64,000 nt of DNA from Sweltsa coloradensis (lineage: Eukaryota; Arthropoda; Insecta; Plecoptera; Chloroperlidae), in assembly GCA_024449915.1 (NCBI GenBank), contig JAMZAV010000631.1:372001-436000 (forward strand), written 5' to 3'. Positions 1 to 12,152 of this stretch are shown here, one piece after another. A program made the position numbers and the translations under genes. The first letter of the stretch is position 1. Each line of letters opens with the position of its first letter. The notes beneath the pieces were generated by a model that had not been told where the DNA came from, ran no database searches, and worked only from the letters and a program-made list of their open reading frames with translations.

Positions 1-1084
1 TAGTTTCAGGAACCTACATTAGTATAGACGAACTTCCACAGAAGCCAACGAACCTTCCACACTTGTAACAAAAATCAATGATCTGCATAAGACTCGAATT
101 CAGCCCGGATGGAAGATCGCATTTCACTGGGGGCAAAACAATCCGGACACCGACAGCCTTTGAGTTCGAGCCACATCCGGTCTGTCACGCTGGTACAAAT
201 ATAGCCAGGCTGCTGATGAACCGTTTCCCATCCGCGATAATCTACATTTACCCAGTAAATTGTGAAGATGATCATCTCTGCAACCTACTCCTGTATCACT
301 CATCATAGTTATGGTGGTCAAAGTGATAGTCGTTCTAGTTCTGTCGGGTTAAAACGATGCTAAATTGTATAAATTACAATGAGAACGAAGAGAATGAAGG
401 GGTTGAAACGGAAAAGAGGGGGAATGTGACAATTGGACGCTAACAATGAATCAAGTTCATGTAATGCGTTCTATACGCATTCGACATTACCCCCTCCCCC
501 ATCCCGGGATTGTCGAAACACGTTTGTAATAATTGCAATTTGAAAACATGAACACAAGTGAGCCTCCACCTTTTCGTCTCTCATTTTAGATTTCTAGATA
601 TTACTAGTGGCAGTACACAGTAAAAACGTATTCCATTTAGTTTCAACGTGTACAAGTGGGGGATATATATTTTAGTTGCTAGACCGGTAATAACTCACTT
701 TCAGCTGGAAAACTCAATCAAAAGAAAATAAATTGAAAAAACAAAATACGTTTCTAACGTGAACGAAAATAATCACAAAATTCGCTTTGAGTTGGCTTGA
801 AATCCAATTATCAAGTCGGAACTCCCCCTAACATCATGTTTGAACGTTAGCCCAAGTAATTATCGTCGCAGAATCGAGATTCTTTACCAAGCGGATTGAA
901 TATTGCCATCCTAATAGAACAAACAAACACTAGTAAATCAGATGAACTGATTCAACTAAGATGGCGGTTACACTCTGCTTTTGTTCTGGACTGTACTGGG
1001 CGGATCGTGAGTACTTGCAGTAAATAGGTCAAGGTCTACGGGCGTCGGGACACGTGGGGGATACCGTATGGCGAAGTGTTTCTT
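1..1084. other. Non-coding flank, no gene seen
   Basis: AT-rich sequence with no convincing exon on either strand. The short frames at 75-321 overlap one another on opposite strands and have no recognisable domain. An AAGATGGCGG motif at about 959 precedes a short frame that runs into a GTGAGT donor-like site, but nothing else supports an exon. Confidence 0.5.
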
Positions 1085-1525
1085 GCCCAAGTCCGAATTG
1101 TTTTACATCTACAAATAGTATGATTAGTATGAATTCCAATGCAGAAGGTCCAGGGTTCGATTCCCGCTATAGGCAGACGTTTTTAAACTTCTGATTTGGA
1201 CTTAAGTCCATCAATTCTTGGGTTAGGAATTTGTAAACGGCGACTTTGGAGCCGTCCTAGCAATGAGGCACATAATAAATTTAAAGTTGTTCTGAATCGG
1301 CCTTGTTGATTCTGGCGTTGATCCGCGGGTGTTCGCACTGTCCATACCACTGATTGCTATATTCCCAATTAAACAATATCGATCTTTGGTAAGTTATCGC
1401 TCACTCGTCGATTACATCGGGACCTACAGGATTGGCTTGGTCGCTTTGGTTTAATGTTCCCCACTGAAAATCAGTTAATGACTGAGTGGGTAGACTCTAA
1501 ATATATATGTATTTATTTATTTATT
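1085..1525 (+). mobile_element. tRNA-headed SINE-like repeat with family A 3' end
   Basis: A tRNA-type B box (GGTTCGATTCC) lies at about 1153-1163. From about 1395 the sequence matches a 3' domain seen elsewhere in the window (GGCTTGGTC...GACTGAGTGGGTAGACTCTAAAT) followed by a (TTTA)n tail. Related tails occur at 8015, 25370, 44620, 46670, 57895, 58555 and 63735. I treat head and tail as one SINE, but the segment at 1260-1320 is not clearly shared, so this could be two adjacent elements. Confidence 0.55.
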
Positions 1526-2560
1526 AAGAACAAATTCATTTGGGATTGGAATCTATGTCCCTTGGACGCTATGGACTTGAGCCCTACAATATGAGCCACA
1601 ATGCATGGATGGCAGGGTATAAATATTCAAGTGAATTGGTGATTGGTAAATCGATTTGGGGTAAGATACCTAAAGACGATTGATAGATTCCAATTCCAAG
1701 TCGCGGCAAATATATTGTTTGAAGTATTGAAATCAAATTTATGTAATAAGAAATTGCAAATTATGAAACCCAAAACATAAATTGCACGCTTTCTTGTAAA
1801 TACTGTTTTATAAAATACGAAATGTTCTATTTTGGACATCTAAAGACGCGGTCTGACAAAGAGAATAATGCTTGTATTGTGAGAGAGGTCGGCGTCAAGA
1901 AGTAGATCGATAAAGCCTGAAGACTGAACAGAATGGAGTAACACTGGGGCATGGGGGAAACATTTAAGTTTCTATGTGCGAACATACGCGATGAGTATGT
2001 GTCGTCATCAGTTCAGTCAGTGAAAGAATTACGTCTAGTCATAGAATTATTCGCACGATTATAAGATACTGATTTCAATTTGTGATATAGAATAGATTGT
2101 TCCGAAAAGACAACGACGAGGGACTAAATTGGCATATCTGCAATGCTGGATTTTTTACATTCTGACGTAAAATTTCCAATTATCTGTCGACCTACATACT
2201 TTCCAAGTTGACGTTTTCCATGCACAGTCGTCTGTGGTGGTGGCGCTTAAAGAACGGCTGAATGGGGTTATTTGGAATCATTATCCTTACTACATCGTCA
2301 TTCTATATCACAGGCTTTATCCACAGAAAATCCCAAGTTAAAGTCATCATTTTATGGACGTTGTTCAGTTTTGCGAGAGCTTTGTGACCAACCTTTGTAA
2401 TGTAGCCTATTATGTAATGCAATAAAAATCATGTTTGAAGAGCTAAGAGCGTAATTTAACATTTGATATGGAATGTTAGTAATAAATTCGAATCGTACAG
2501 AAAAAAAGTAAATTAAATGAATGCAAAGAGTAGATTATCTGCAAGGATAAAAAAATGGAA
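1526..2560. other. Probable intron downstream of the zinc-finger exon
   Basis: No exon recognised. Because the zinc-finger exon ends at a splice donor (2566), this stretch should be intron of that minus-strand gene. The next exon was not found and may lie outside the window. Confidence 0.45.
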
Positions 2561-2566
2561 GCTTAC
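2561..2566 (-). other. 5' splice donor of the zinc-finger exon
   Basis: Read on the minus strand the sequence is GACG followed by GTAAGC, a strong donor. The open frame runs only 11 codons past it to a stop at 2535, so those codons are probably intronic read-through rather than the real C-terminus. Confidence 0.7.
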
Positions 2567-5500
2567 CGTCATTTTGGCGCCTTGTTTTCTGCAGGCTCAT
2601 CTTCATGGGCGAGTTGGGAATGTTCCTCTTCATCCCCCTCCTGCCCTGATGACGACGACGTCGACTTCCAAACGGCCTCCACTTCCGGTTCCGCCTCCCC
2701 GCCCCCGGCGACGCCGCGAACATGGTCAGCATCCACGTGGTGTCGCCCCCGCATTCCAGCAAGTGTCGATGAAACTCTGCGACCAGGTTGAAACCCTTCC
2801 CGCACTTTGTACACGTCATACCTCCCTCGTTGGACCACACTTCAGCCGAGGTCAACGCGCCCTTGTGCTTCAAGAAGCGTTTGTACAGCTCCAAGGACAT
2901 ACCCGTCGTGTCTGACGGACCAGACTGAAGATGGACATCGTAGAACTCGTAGTGGGAACACCAAGCGTTGGGATGTAGTGACCACTTGTGATCCTGAAGG
3001 TCGTAGATGTCGGAGAACTTCGAGTTACAAGCGGCGCAGACGTAGGTTCGCGGACGCACCCAGTCACCACTGAACTCAAAGGTACTGCGGGGCTGAATTC
3101 CCGACACCGAAGGTAAACTCATTGCCCCCACAGACGAAGTCGACGGGAGATTCAACAGAGAAGACGCTTCCGGTGAATCTTGTCCAAGATCTTCCGGTCC
3201 ACCTGACACAGGCAGTGCCAGAGGATCTTCATCAGCACTTTGTTCAGCAGCTTTTGAAGACTGATCTTGTTTTGTCAATGTCAAATCTTTTTCATCTGTC
3301 ATCGAGTCAGTCGATTCTAAAGGATCTTTCAGTTCGGTGGTTGCTAACGGATCTTGAGCATCCAATGGTGGTTGCATTGACAAATCTGAGGAATCGCTTG
3401 ATGGTCCAAGTTTCACAAAAACGGGTTCTTGTCGATTGTGAGGTGACTGAGACGAATCGTTGGCAAAGGATATTTCTGGGTGATATGGCGGAGGGTTAGA
3501 ATTTTCTTCAGAGTCAGCTGTTAAGCTTATATGTGGAAGGGTGTTTGAACCGTCAGCAACGGGACATATAACTTCAACGCTAGTTGGTTTTTTGGATGTC
3601 TTGACCACCTCGACTGGAAGAGTTCCACTGCTTTCTGTTGCTGAAGTGTCTTCATTATCCGAGTCGGAAACACAATTTGCTAACCGCTCCTCATATATCA
3701 CTTCCTTTATTTCAGAATCCGTTGATTTTTGCCGTAGACTCAAGCGCCGCCGAATACTTTGTGTAGATGATTTCAAGTTTACTTTTGATGTATTTGTGTT
3801 GGGTTCCAGGTCTAAATAGGAGAAGGGATTGTTTTGCACAATACTGACATTCTGGACTGAGTAAAACACATCCGCATTTGATTGGTTATTACCCGGGCGG
3901 ATATCCAAAAGTCTAAGAAACGAGATTTGATCATCAACAGTTTTCTTATCAGTTTCCACATCATGACTAGTTTCGGGAGGTCTTGAGTTGCACCTTTCTA
4001 TATTTCTCTTGACTGTTATTTGTGTACATATATCCATGCAAGACATGTCTTTGTTGTACTTGTTTTTGTACATGTTGGACTCAACTTTCGTGTCATATTT
4101 CTTCGGAAAATTGTATTTTTCATTTCCGACTTTTAAGAGCTGGTCAGGTCCTTTGACTGTTTCTGCAGTGGTCACCACACTCTGGTTAGAATCTGGTATT
4201 GCTTCATGAATCTCTAATGGGTCTTCTAGAACTTTTAGATCCGCAGATACAACCTGCTGAATCGGGTTTGAACTCTCTCGCATTTTTATCTTCCCATCCA
4301 AATGGTTCATTAAATTATCACGAATGTTCTCGGAAAGCTTCGAGTAGAACAATGTTTCCGGATCAATACCCAATTCGAGGACAAGAGACTCACTACCTTG
4401 GGCACCAGCTTCAGATAGAGCTGCTTTTGGAGACCGTTCTCTGCCTGAAGATTTTGTATCATATTTTTGATATTTTTTAGGGGTAAAGTCTGATCTTTTA
4501 GACTTTGCTATTGCTTTTCCATGGGCCAATCGTCTGTGACGACACATATTAACATAGTTTGTAAACATTTTTTGACAAATTGCACAGCTGTACTGAAAAC
4601 TATCAGAGCTGCTATTGTCCGCGTTGCTCGGGTTAGTCGCATCTCCACTATTTACATCTATGTTGATGAGAGTAGCTGACGTGGCGGTATTTTCTTTCAG
4701 GACTGGCACATTACGACTTGAGACATTTTCAGTGTCCAAACTCACATCCACAACATCCTTGCGTGTATCAGTTGGAACTATTATGTCCACCGCACTGACA
4801 TTTTTTCCGTGAACAGTTTGGTTATGCAAATCTAATGATAGTTGATTTTCATACCTTGATTCACAATCCAAGCATCCATGGTAAATATCGGAATGTTCTG
4901 AGATCAAATGTTTGAATAACAGTCTGAGATTCCGAAACTTCTTATCGAAAATTTCAGGACAGTACGGGCAAACTATAAGTTTTCGACGTTTACCTCGCTT
5001 TTGAGTGAGTTGATGCATTCTTGAAAAGTGTCGATTAAGGATTCCAGTCGTTCCAAATTGTTTATCACAGTAAAGACACAGCTGCATCTTAGGAGCAGGC
5101 TCTGGTTGATTATGATTTGCTAAATGGCGTTGAAAATTACTTTTAAAAGAAAAGGTTTCTTGGCAAGTAGTACATTGATAAGGTTCAGTTTCGCCCGAAC
5201 TAGCCAATGGATGGTTTGCTAAATGTAGTTTCAAATCCTGTTTGAAATCGAAACATAACCCACAAATATGGCATCGAAAGAGCGCGGACATCTTCACCTC
5301 TGCTCCGGCCACTTCATCCACTTGATGTGCGAGTTTTTCACCACTTTGTTGTTCCACATCCGGAGAAATGGGTCGCTCGACATCAACAAATGATTGTTGT
5401 ATCCGAGGGTTACACCCACTAATTTTTCTTCCTTTCTCAGATGTCTCGGCAAAATCCCTTCTTGTAACCTTTCTCCTTGTTCCAAGTGTATTATTGTCAC

Positions 5501-7942
5501 TAACCTCATTACTTACCTCGCAATTACTCTTCATAACCTTACTGCTCAAGTCAACAGATTTATTCGTATTCCCACCACTTTCAATTGAATCTGTATCACA
5601 GTCTTGTACTTTAAAACTCTCAATGGCAGTTTCTTGGCCCAGCAATTCTCTCAAAGGACCATTGGCAACCTGGCCTTGTAAAGTTTCAACAGTCGTGTTT
5701 CCTGCCAATGTAATTTCACCTGTCAACTTTTCATCTACACAAATGCTTTCAATATTTGATTCAGAAACATGATTTTCGAGTGGTAGATTATCGCAGCTAC
5801 CCTCTGAAGTCTTTGTGTCGGCAGCAGATGAAATAATTTTTGAATTTTGCATGAAAATGGTAGTATTATCTGCTGAAGACACTGCCATGTTGCTATTTAC
5901 CACAATCCCACAATTTGAAATATCACGTTCAGTCAGGTGCCTATAGTTAATATGAGATCGGAGATAATGTCTTTTTAAGCTAAATGCTCTCTGGTAAACG
6001 CCCGAACAAATGTCACACGCGTACAACTTTTCCCCACCTGGAAGTTTCATCAAGTTTTCTTCGCCAATTTGAAATGCGTACTTATGAGGATGTGTTGTTC
6101 GAGGTTTGATTGGCACATTTGGTTGGTTTGTGATTGGTGAAGTGGTGACTGAAGAAGTATCTTTTGGCTCGGATGAAGAATTTAGGGTACTGAGCTCTGT
6201 ACGCGATCTCAGGACTTTTGTTTTAGGAGTAACGGGTGTCTCATCAATATATTTCGTACACTTTTTACGGGTTCTTGTTACCCTTGTCCGATTAGCGGTT
6301 TCGGGAACAACTGGCAATATGGCCTGACTTTTGCATACAATGTCTTTAGAGGAAGTATCAAGAACAGATAAAGATATGGAAGAATTGTCTTGGCAACTAT
6401 TTGTTTTATTTACAAGTAACGATGAATGTTCCGAGTCAAGAACGGACGTTTGCTTATTTTGTGACGATAAATGCAGATCTGGCAAGCTCGAACTTTCAGA
6501 GTTAGACAACAACACATTCGACTTTCCGTAGGTCTGCAACACACCCGCCAACTTGTCTAAAGGTATCTGACAGGTCACATGGGGCACATTTGCATCTATG
6601 GCGTCAATTCGTCCTGCAATATCTGAATTAGGGTCGCCAACAGGGTAGGGAATTTTAGTCACTATGTCATCGACTATTTGCCAACACATATTTCGAACCT
6701 CCGGACCAAGACCGAGACCCTGCATGCAATTAGATACAGTACCCTCATTGCAACGTTCAGTATCTAGAAGACTGCCTTTAGCAACAAGGCAAGAGCTGCT
6801 CTGCAGTGGTTTGTCTTGAAGCTCAACGTCAAAATCGTTATCACTATCGGTTTGATGTTGAGTGCTTACCTCAGTATCAGACTGGGAACTTGCCTCCGTT
6901 CCCAGACCACTGTCAGTTACCTCAGCAATGCTCACTCTACAATTTTGACCACGTTCTTGTGCATCGATTTTGTTTGGAGGGGTGTTAACAGACAATATGC
7001 TTGCACCAGTTACAAGATTATCACTGATAAGCGAGTCCATAAAATCTTCTTCGTCATCAGTAATATTCTCATATCCGTCGTCGCATAAACTGGCATTTTG
7101 AAGTGAGCGGGTTTCAGATATGGTTGAGGTAGTTCCAGAAACAGTACTGTTCCCAGATTCCGAGGTAATTACGGAAGTTGTATCTGTTTCACGAAGAATC
7201 CCACTCTCGCACATATTTATTGTTGCTTTACTTATCGACTCGTGAAGGCCTGACTGTGCTAAATTAACAACACTATCAACGGTGTGTGGTGAACTAATGT
7301 TCGTAGACGCACGGAGACTAGGTAAATTACTGTCGCTTTGAGCAACCAAATCACTATTTGATTCTTCTGTCGGAGCTTCAACTTCATTAGAAGTTTCTAA
7401 CTTAAGTTCTTGAGCAAGGTTAGCGGGATGAAAAGCTTGATTAACGATATTGGATTCTAATTTATTATCAACAAAACCATACGAATTCTCAGCTATACTA
7501 GAACTGATAGCCCTGGAAATGGGAGACAGCTTAAATTCGTGAATTTGATTTTGGTCTTTCGACGGAATGGCTTCTGCTGCCTTATGTTCAGTGTCCTCTA
7601 ACTGCAGGACTACCTCATCACAAATATCACCGAGGCACTTAGATATAACTATAGCATCGTCACACACGTTTGGACTAGACCTAGTTGCACTTTCAGTTTC
7701 TTGCTTGCAAATCTCGATTTGGCAAGGCTCAGGAGACTTGCAATCACTAACGGTATCTATGCTAATTTTCTTGTCGAGTGGCGGGATGTCGCTGAAGTTT
7801 TCGGCTTTGGTAACAACACAGTCTGTGAGGCTGTCGTCGTCGTCTAGATGTGTGCTACCAAAAGGCAAAGTGGTAGAGGTTTTTTCGTGATCTGGCTGTG
7901 CGGTAGGTGGGGATGTACATCTCAGGCTGCTTGCGGAGTCAT
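2567..7942 (-). CDS. Giant internal exon of a multi-C2H2 zinc-finger protein
   Basis: This encodes most of a large, probably nuclear, DNA- or RNA-binding zinc-finger protein; I do not recognise the specific orthologue. The open frame is uninterrupted for about 1,800 codons. Counting from 7970, C2H2 fingers lie near residues 646-675, 895-920, 928-951, 961-984, 998-1025 (longer inter-pair loop), 1029-1053, 1125-1150 and 1641-1666, with a final C2HC finger near 1716-1742 that ends in ECGGD. A strongly basic run (GSRRRRHQGRRG) near 1770 could be a nuclear localisation signal. Between the fingers the protein is Ser/Thr/Asp/Glu-rich and probably disordered. No ATG begins the frame. A pyrimidine-rich acceptor ends at 7943 and a donor starts at 2566, giving a 5,376-bp exon in phase 1 at both ends, so N- and C-terminal exons are missing. 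A ZAD, BTB or other partner domain could sit in an unseen exon. Confidence 0.88.
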
Positions 7943-7965
7943 CTGTAACAAAGAGAAAATACGTC
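7943..7965 (-). other. 3' splice acceptor of the zinc-finger exon
   Basis: On the minus strand a T-rich tract (TTTTCTCTTTGTTACAG) ends exactly where the frame would need a phase-1 entry. The codons upstream of it in the open frame (from a TTG at 7970) are therefore most likely intron, not an N-terminus. Confidence 0.7.
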
Positions 7966-8014
7966 AGCAACGATCAAATGAGAGAGAAAAATAAGAGACT
8001 GCAATCATTCTGAT

Positions 8015-8110
8015 ATCATTTATTATCTATCTATTTATTTATTTATTTATTTAACGTATATCGTATTCAGTTAAAAAACTGATTTACAAAGGAGGACAAC
8101 ACAATTACAC
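8015..8110 (-). repeat. Family A repeat tail with (TTTA)n
   Basis: A (TTTA)n run is followed by ACTGATTTACAAAGGAGGACAAC. Read in reverse it aligns with the CAGTTAATGACTGAGTGGGTAGACTC tail of the SINE at 1395-1525. Close relatives are at 25370-25425 and 58555-58615. Confidence 0.6.
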
Positions 8111-9420
8111 ATAAAAACCAAGACAACACAACAAACTCACAGCTTAACGTAAATCACGCATTTTGACAGTATGCCCAGTGCCAGACAACACATTTATGGG
8201 GATTTAATTATAATTATCACAATGAGATGAGTGTCAATTTCAGGTAGCACAACCAATATATAGGCACTAATGACTTGACGGTTTGTGCCTCTAAAACTCA
8301 ATAATACTTATCCTGCAAATAACATTTGGTTATTGCAGTAAAAATCTTGGAAGGTGGAAAGAATTGCAATCAGAGTTTATACCGTATTTATTGAGTTTAT
8401 TGACAATCTAGAAATTAAATAATCCACTTGCACGGTCAGGATGTATTAAATATTATCAATTCCACCTATACGGGGGTTCCCCGATAAAGTAAGTGAAGAA
8501 ACGTCTACATTAACACATTTGTTACACCGGCAATGATGATGATGTTGCAATGATGCAGTCACTAAATTTTCTTACTTCAATTTTTTTTCTAAGAATTTTA
8601 GCGAACGTATAAAAAAAACATTAAAAATTAAAAGAAGGAACCAATCGTCCAACAACAATAAACACACACATCAAACAATGAATGCCATTTTTTACCTATT
8701 TGTTACAAATGAATTTTCAAACGATAAAAAAACAAAAAAAATTTCCGATAAAAAGCAACAACGCGACTGTTCATAAAGGCTTTACAACAGAAAAAAAAAA
8801 AGCCTTGTTGAAAATGTACAATACTTCTTCATCGAGATTTCCTGATAAAGCCAAAAAAGAAAAAGTCACTGCTCAGCTAAGGTTTCACAAACGAGTAGAA
8901 AAAAAAAGCTTTGGCCTCTCTCCCTTCATAGAGCATCTAATCGCAAGCGAAATATAAAAATGAGTTCAACATCCGCTCGCCTGAAGTTATGCAAAAGCGT
9001 AGACCGTTTAATTAGTACAACTCATTCACATGCAATAAACAAATAAGAGTTGATAACAATCTGAGAATGGAAACAAGCAGCATCATATGTATTTCGGATT
9101 ATGTTTATAGACAAAAACTAGGTTTGGAAGACGCATCATGATATGTAGGTGACCTGACCCAGCGAGCAACTGTGAAACAAAGCGTACTGTGTCAGTCTTC
9201 GGAGTTAGGTGTCATAAGACGATGTGGAAACTTGCAGGGGGGGGTTCCATCGAGAATCGCGAAGATCACCAATCGAGCGGGACCGACCTCAGGTTCATGG
9301 TCAAGTCTGCGCCCTGACAGTTGCGGAGTTACGCCGCGGACGCTCTTGTGGTACAACTAGCAGGGCGGGGGTTCCCATGGAGGGTAATCGCGAAGACGAT
9401 GACTCTTTAGGATAGGCCTA
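8111..9420. other. Non-coding, A-rich in part, no gene seen
   Basis: Probable intron or intergenic DNA upstream of the zinc-finger exon. The 91-codon frame at 8682-8957 is lysine-rich because the DNA is poly(A)-like and has no recognisable domain. Frames at 9172-9415 have no domain and no splice context. Confidence 0.45.
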
Positions 9421-9760
9421 GGAAATGCAAACTCCTGTTCGCTCGGCCGACTGACACCACAGTTGTTAACAATTTTGGGTAGTTGTCACGGAAGCAGAAA
9501 CATGGGACTCTACAGTCTACCAGTAACACTTTTTAAGTTTTTTTTTTTTTTTTAATAAAAAAAATAATGATTTTCAGGTTTTTGGATTTGTAAAAAGTCT
9601 AAAATTTTCCTATTCGTGGATTAATCCTGGCTGATAAACAAAAAATATTGAAAATCTACTACTGTAGGGCTGTCCCTGTATACTTTATGACTATTCATCC
9701 TGGCCGAGTGAATAGCTATAAGTGTCAACTGCCAAATGTGTCCTATTACCTCTTAAATGG
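9421..9760 (-). mobile_element. Family D interspersed repeat
   Basis: Reverse-oriented copy of a repeat also seen at 10426-10745, 26630-27580 and, more divergent, 55920-56165. Shared blocks include AATAGGACACATTTGGCAG, a TTTATCAGCC-AGGAT block, AAACCTGAAAAT and TGTTTCTGCTTCCGTGACAA. I see no coding capacity and could not assign the class. Confidence 0.7.
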
Positions 9761-10425
9761 CTTAAGATGATGCACAGTTCAAACTTTTAGTTCAGGCATT
9801 TATACAAAGACTAGACTACCCCTCTGGTAGTATTTGTATAAAAACTCGAACCACGCAGAATTGTATGTAGATTGTAGTTACAGCATAAGAGTGGTGTGGT
9901 GTGTGGTTCTATTCTAAAGAACCTTGTGGTTTTGTAATGGTAGTACAAACCGCATACAGATACGTTTTCATAATTTAATCAGTACGGCTTACATTAGTAT
10001 AACAGTCATTATAATTACAATTCTATAATTAGTGTTCCTAATAAAACCAGTTCAAATAAGAATATTTAAAATTAATTGATGTAAATGATAGTTCCAACAA
10101 AATCATAGTCATTCGGAATCACTTTCTCCAGAATATGTAGTGTACCGATCTTGTGATTTACTTAAATCCCGTTCAATACGTCAATCGTCAGGGAGAGAGA
10201 GGCGAGATACAGCTGGCGTCATACACAGCTGCAACAGTAGAATACTTGCGGGCGGAAATAAAGGTGTCAATACAAGTGACGTCACGGATTAGAACGCCGA
10301 TAGCTGGTATTGTCGTGAACGTATATCATCAACACGGCCGCAATGCAAAATACGATGCCATTATATGATATCACCGATCACGCAAGTCTCGTTCAGTAAT
10401 CAATCCACCAATCAATGACATTTTG
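9761..10425. other. Non-coding spacer between inverted family D copies
   Basis: No gene, domain or strong repeat seen. The two flanking family D copies are in opposite orientation, so this spacer together with them could form a large inverted structure. Confidence 0.4.
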
Positions 10426-10745
10426 ATTATACTGAAAACACTTTGAGGGAATAGGACACACAGCTATTTGCTCAGTTGTCAATAAAGCATACGCGGACAG
10501 TCCTACGGTCGTAGATTTTTAATTTTTTATGTTTATCAGCCAGGATCAATCCACGAATTTGGACTTTTTAAGAAAATCCCAAAACCTGAAAATTAATTTA
10601 AGTTTTTTTAAATTTAAAAATAATTTCTTGAAAAGTGTTTCTGGAGAGCCAGCCCCATGTTTCTGCTTCCGTGACAACTACCCAAAATATTAAACAGCTG
10701 TGGGGTCAGTCGGCGGAGCGAACCAGAATTTGTTTAAAACGCATG
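10426..10745 (+). mobile_element. Family D interspersed repeat
   Basis: Forward copy of the repeat at 9421-9760. It contains TCAGTTGTCAATAAAGCAT near 10475, which is the uninterrupted version of the site occupied by a Helitron-like element in the copy at 26630-27580. Confidence 0.7.
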
Positions 10746-11096
10746 TCCCATATTGTATCTGTGATATATACATTATTGACAAAGCTTCTAAAATGATGAC
10801 AATTTGTTCTCAATCCCATTGACGCCAACTCCTGCTTGAGTAAAACTAGATCCACCAGTGAAAACAACTTTGGAACAGATGGCGGGAAAGCTGTATGAGA
10901 GATAAAAGTTAAAAATAAATAAAAAGTAAAAACTTAGTAAAATCATTCAACGGAGTAACTTTGTCGCTTTGTTCATTGGCTTCTTGTAATTAAAATCAGA
11001 ACACAGCAAAGTAGTGAAGAAGTAAGAAGTGTATTAATATAATAGGACATGTAAATGAGATTAATCTAGTCGAGTGAACATGAGCGAGTAGTGGCC

Positions 11097-11330
11097 AGTG
11101 GCGTAGCGGCCGGAAACCGCTCGTGCATGGACGGAAGAGGGTTCCAAGTTCAGGGCCTGCTGGCGCGCATCCTGTCCGCGACCAGGGTCCACTAGATACT
11201 TATGTCGAGCTGCTGTTGGGTATCAAGTGGGCCCTGGTCCACGACTAACTCTGTCTCGGTGGTTGGTGTTGGATCACCCACGGTGTGAAGACTTTACCGG
11301 TAAAGTTGGGCTTAGGGCAACATAATTTTA
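11097..11330 (+). mobile_element. Possible tRNA-headed SINE, degenerate
   Basis: TGGCGTAGCGG resembles a pol III A box and GGTTCCAAGTT, about 45 bp later, resembles a worn B box. The sequence is more GC-rich than its surroundings. I did not find a second copy by eye. Confidence 0.3.
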
Positions 11331-11377
11331 AAACGCAAATACAAAAAATGTAACGAAAATGTAAAATTAAATTAAGA

Positions 11378-12152
11378 CTAGGAAAACGCTCAAGTCCCGC
11401 CGCGTTGATGGATGAGCTTTTTTTTAAAGTTTTTAGTCTGCGTGGGATATCTTTACTTTTGCGAGTGCTTTGTTGCTTTGTTTTGCTTCCACGCATTGTA
11501 GGTGATTGTTGTCAAGTTTCTATTGTTACTTGTCAATTTGTTATTATTTACCGTTAAAAACTTATATTAAAAGCTTTATTTCTATGGATTCTGGGTAACT
11601 TTGTCAACTTTTTCTTTCAAAAGGTACTTTATCACCATAACCTTAATGTCCATGTATAATATGAACGTTGTAGCCCCACCCGTTTGGTCAGAATTGGCCC
11701 AAATGGCACGAAAATATCGCATACAAATCAAAAAAACTTATATTAAAAGCTTTATTTCTATGAATTCCGGCTAACTTTTTCAACTTTTTCTTTCAAAAGG
11801 TACTACATCACCATAACCTTAATGTCCATGTATAATATGAACGTTGTAACCCCACCCGTTTGGTCAGAATCGGCCCAAATGTCACGAAAATATCGCACTA
11901 AAAATCGAAAAAAATCGTAAAAGTACGATATTCATGAGAAATATTTCTTCGATTGTACCCAAAAACAATACACCTCTAAGTTCAGAGATTTCGAAGGTCC
12001 CCTCAAATTTTCATCAAGATCGGATATGCCGTTTGCCTGGTAGAGAGTTAACAAACAGACAGAAAAACAAAAAAAAAAAAAAAAAAAAAAAAACACCCGA
12101 GCTAAATTTTTTGGGGGTCAGTGAAATTGAAGTCTTCGCTTCGCTCATCCAA
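11378..12152 (-). mobile_element. Helitron-like non-autonomous element, copy 1 (family H)
   Basis: Read on the minus strand the 775-bp element begins TTGGATGAGCGAAGCG and ends GCGTTTTCCTAG, followed by host T. It carries two copies of a ~175-bp internal unit (containing GTACTACATCACCATAACC and CCCACCCGTTTGGTCAGAAT), a TCGTAAAAGTACGATATTCA palindrome-like block and a poly(A) run. Short open frames inside it recur in the other copies and are repeat-derived, not genes. Confidence 0.82.

Noticed and set aside
959..1012. AAGATGGCGG start followed by 15 codons and a GTGAGT donor-like site
   Set aside because: It could be a first exon, but the peptide is unremarkable, no downstream partner exon was found and such matches arise by chance.
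2535..2566. Last 11 codons of the zinc-finger open frame as the natural C-terminus
   Set aside because: A strong GTAAGC donor precedes them and the residues are intron-like (poly-Phe/Tyr then stop); more likely read-through.
7943..7970. TTG at 7970 as the zinc-finger protein start
   Set aside because: Not an ATG, and the codons it adds are the pyrimidine tract of a splice acceptor.
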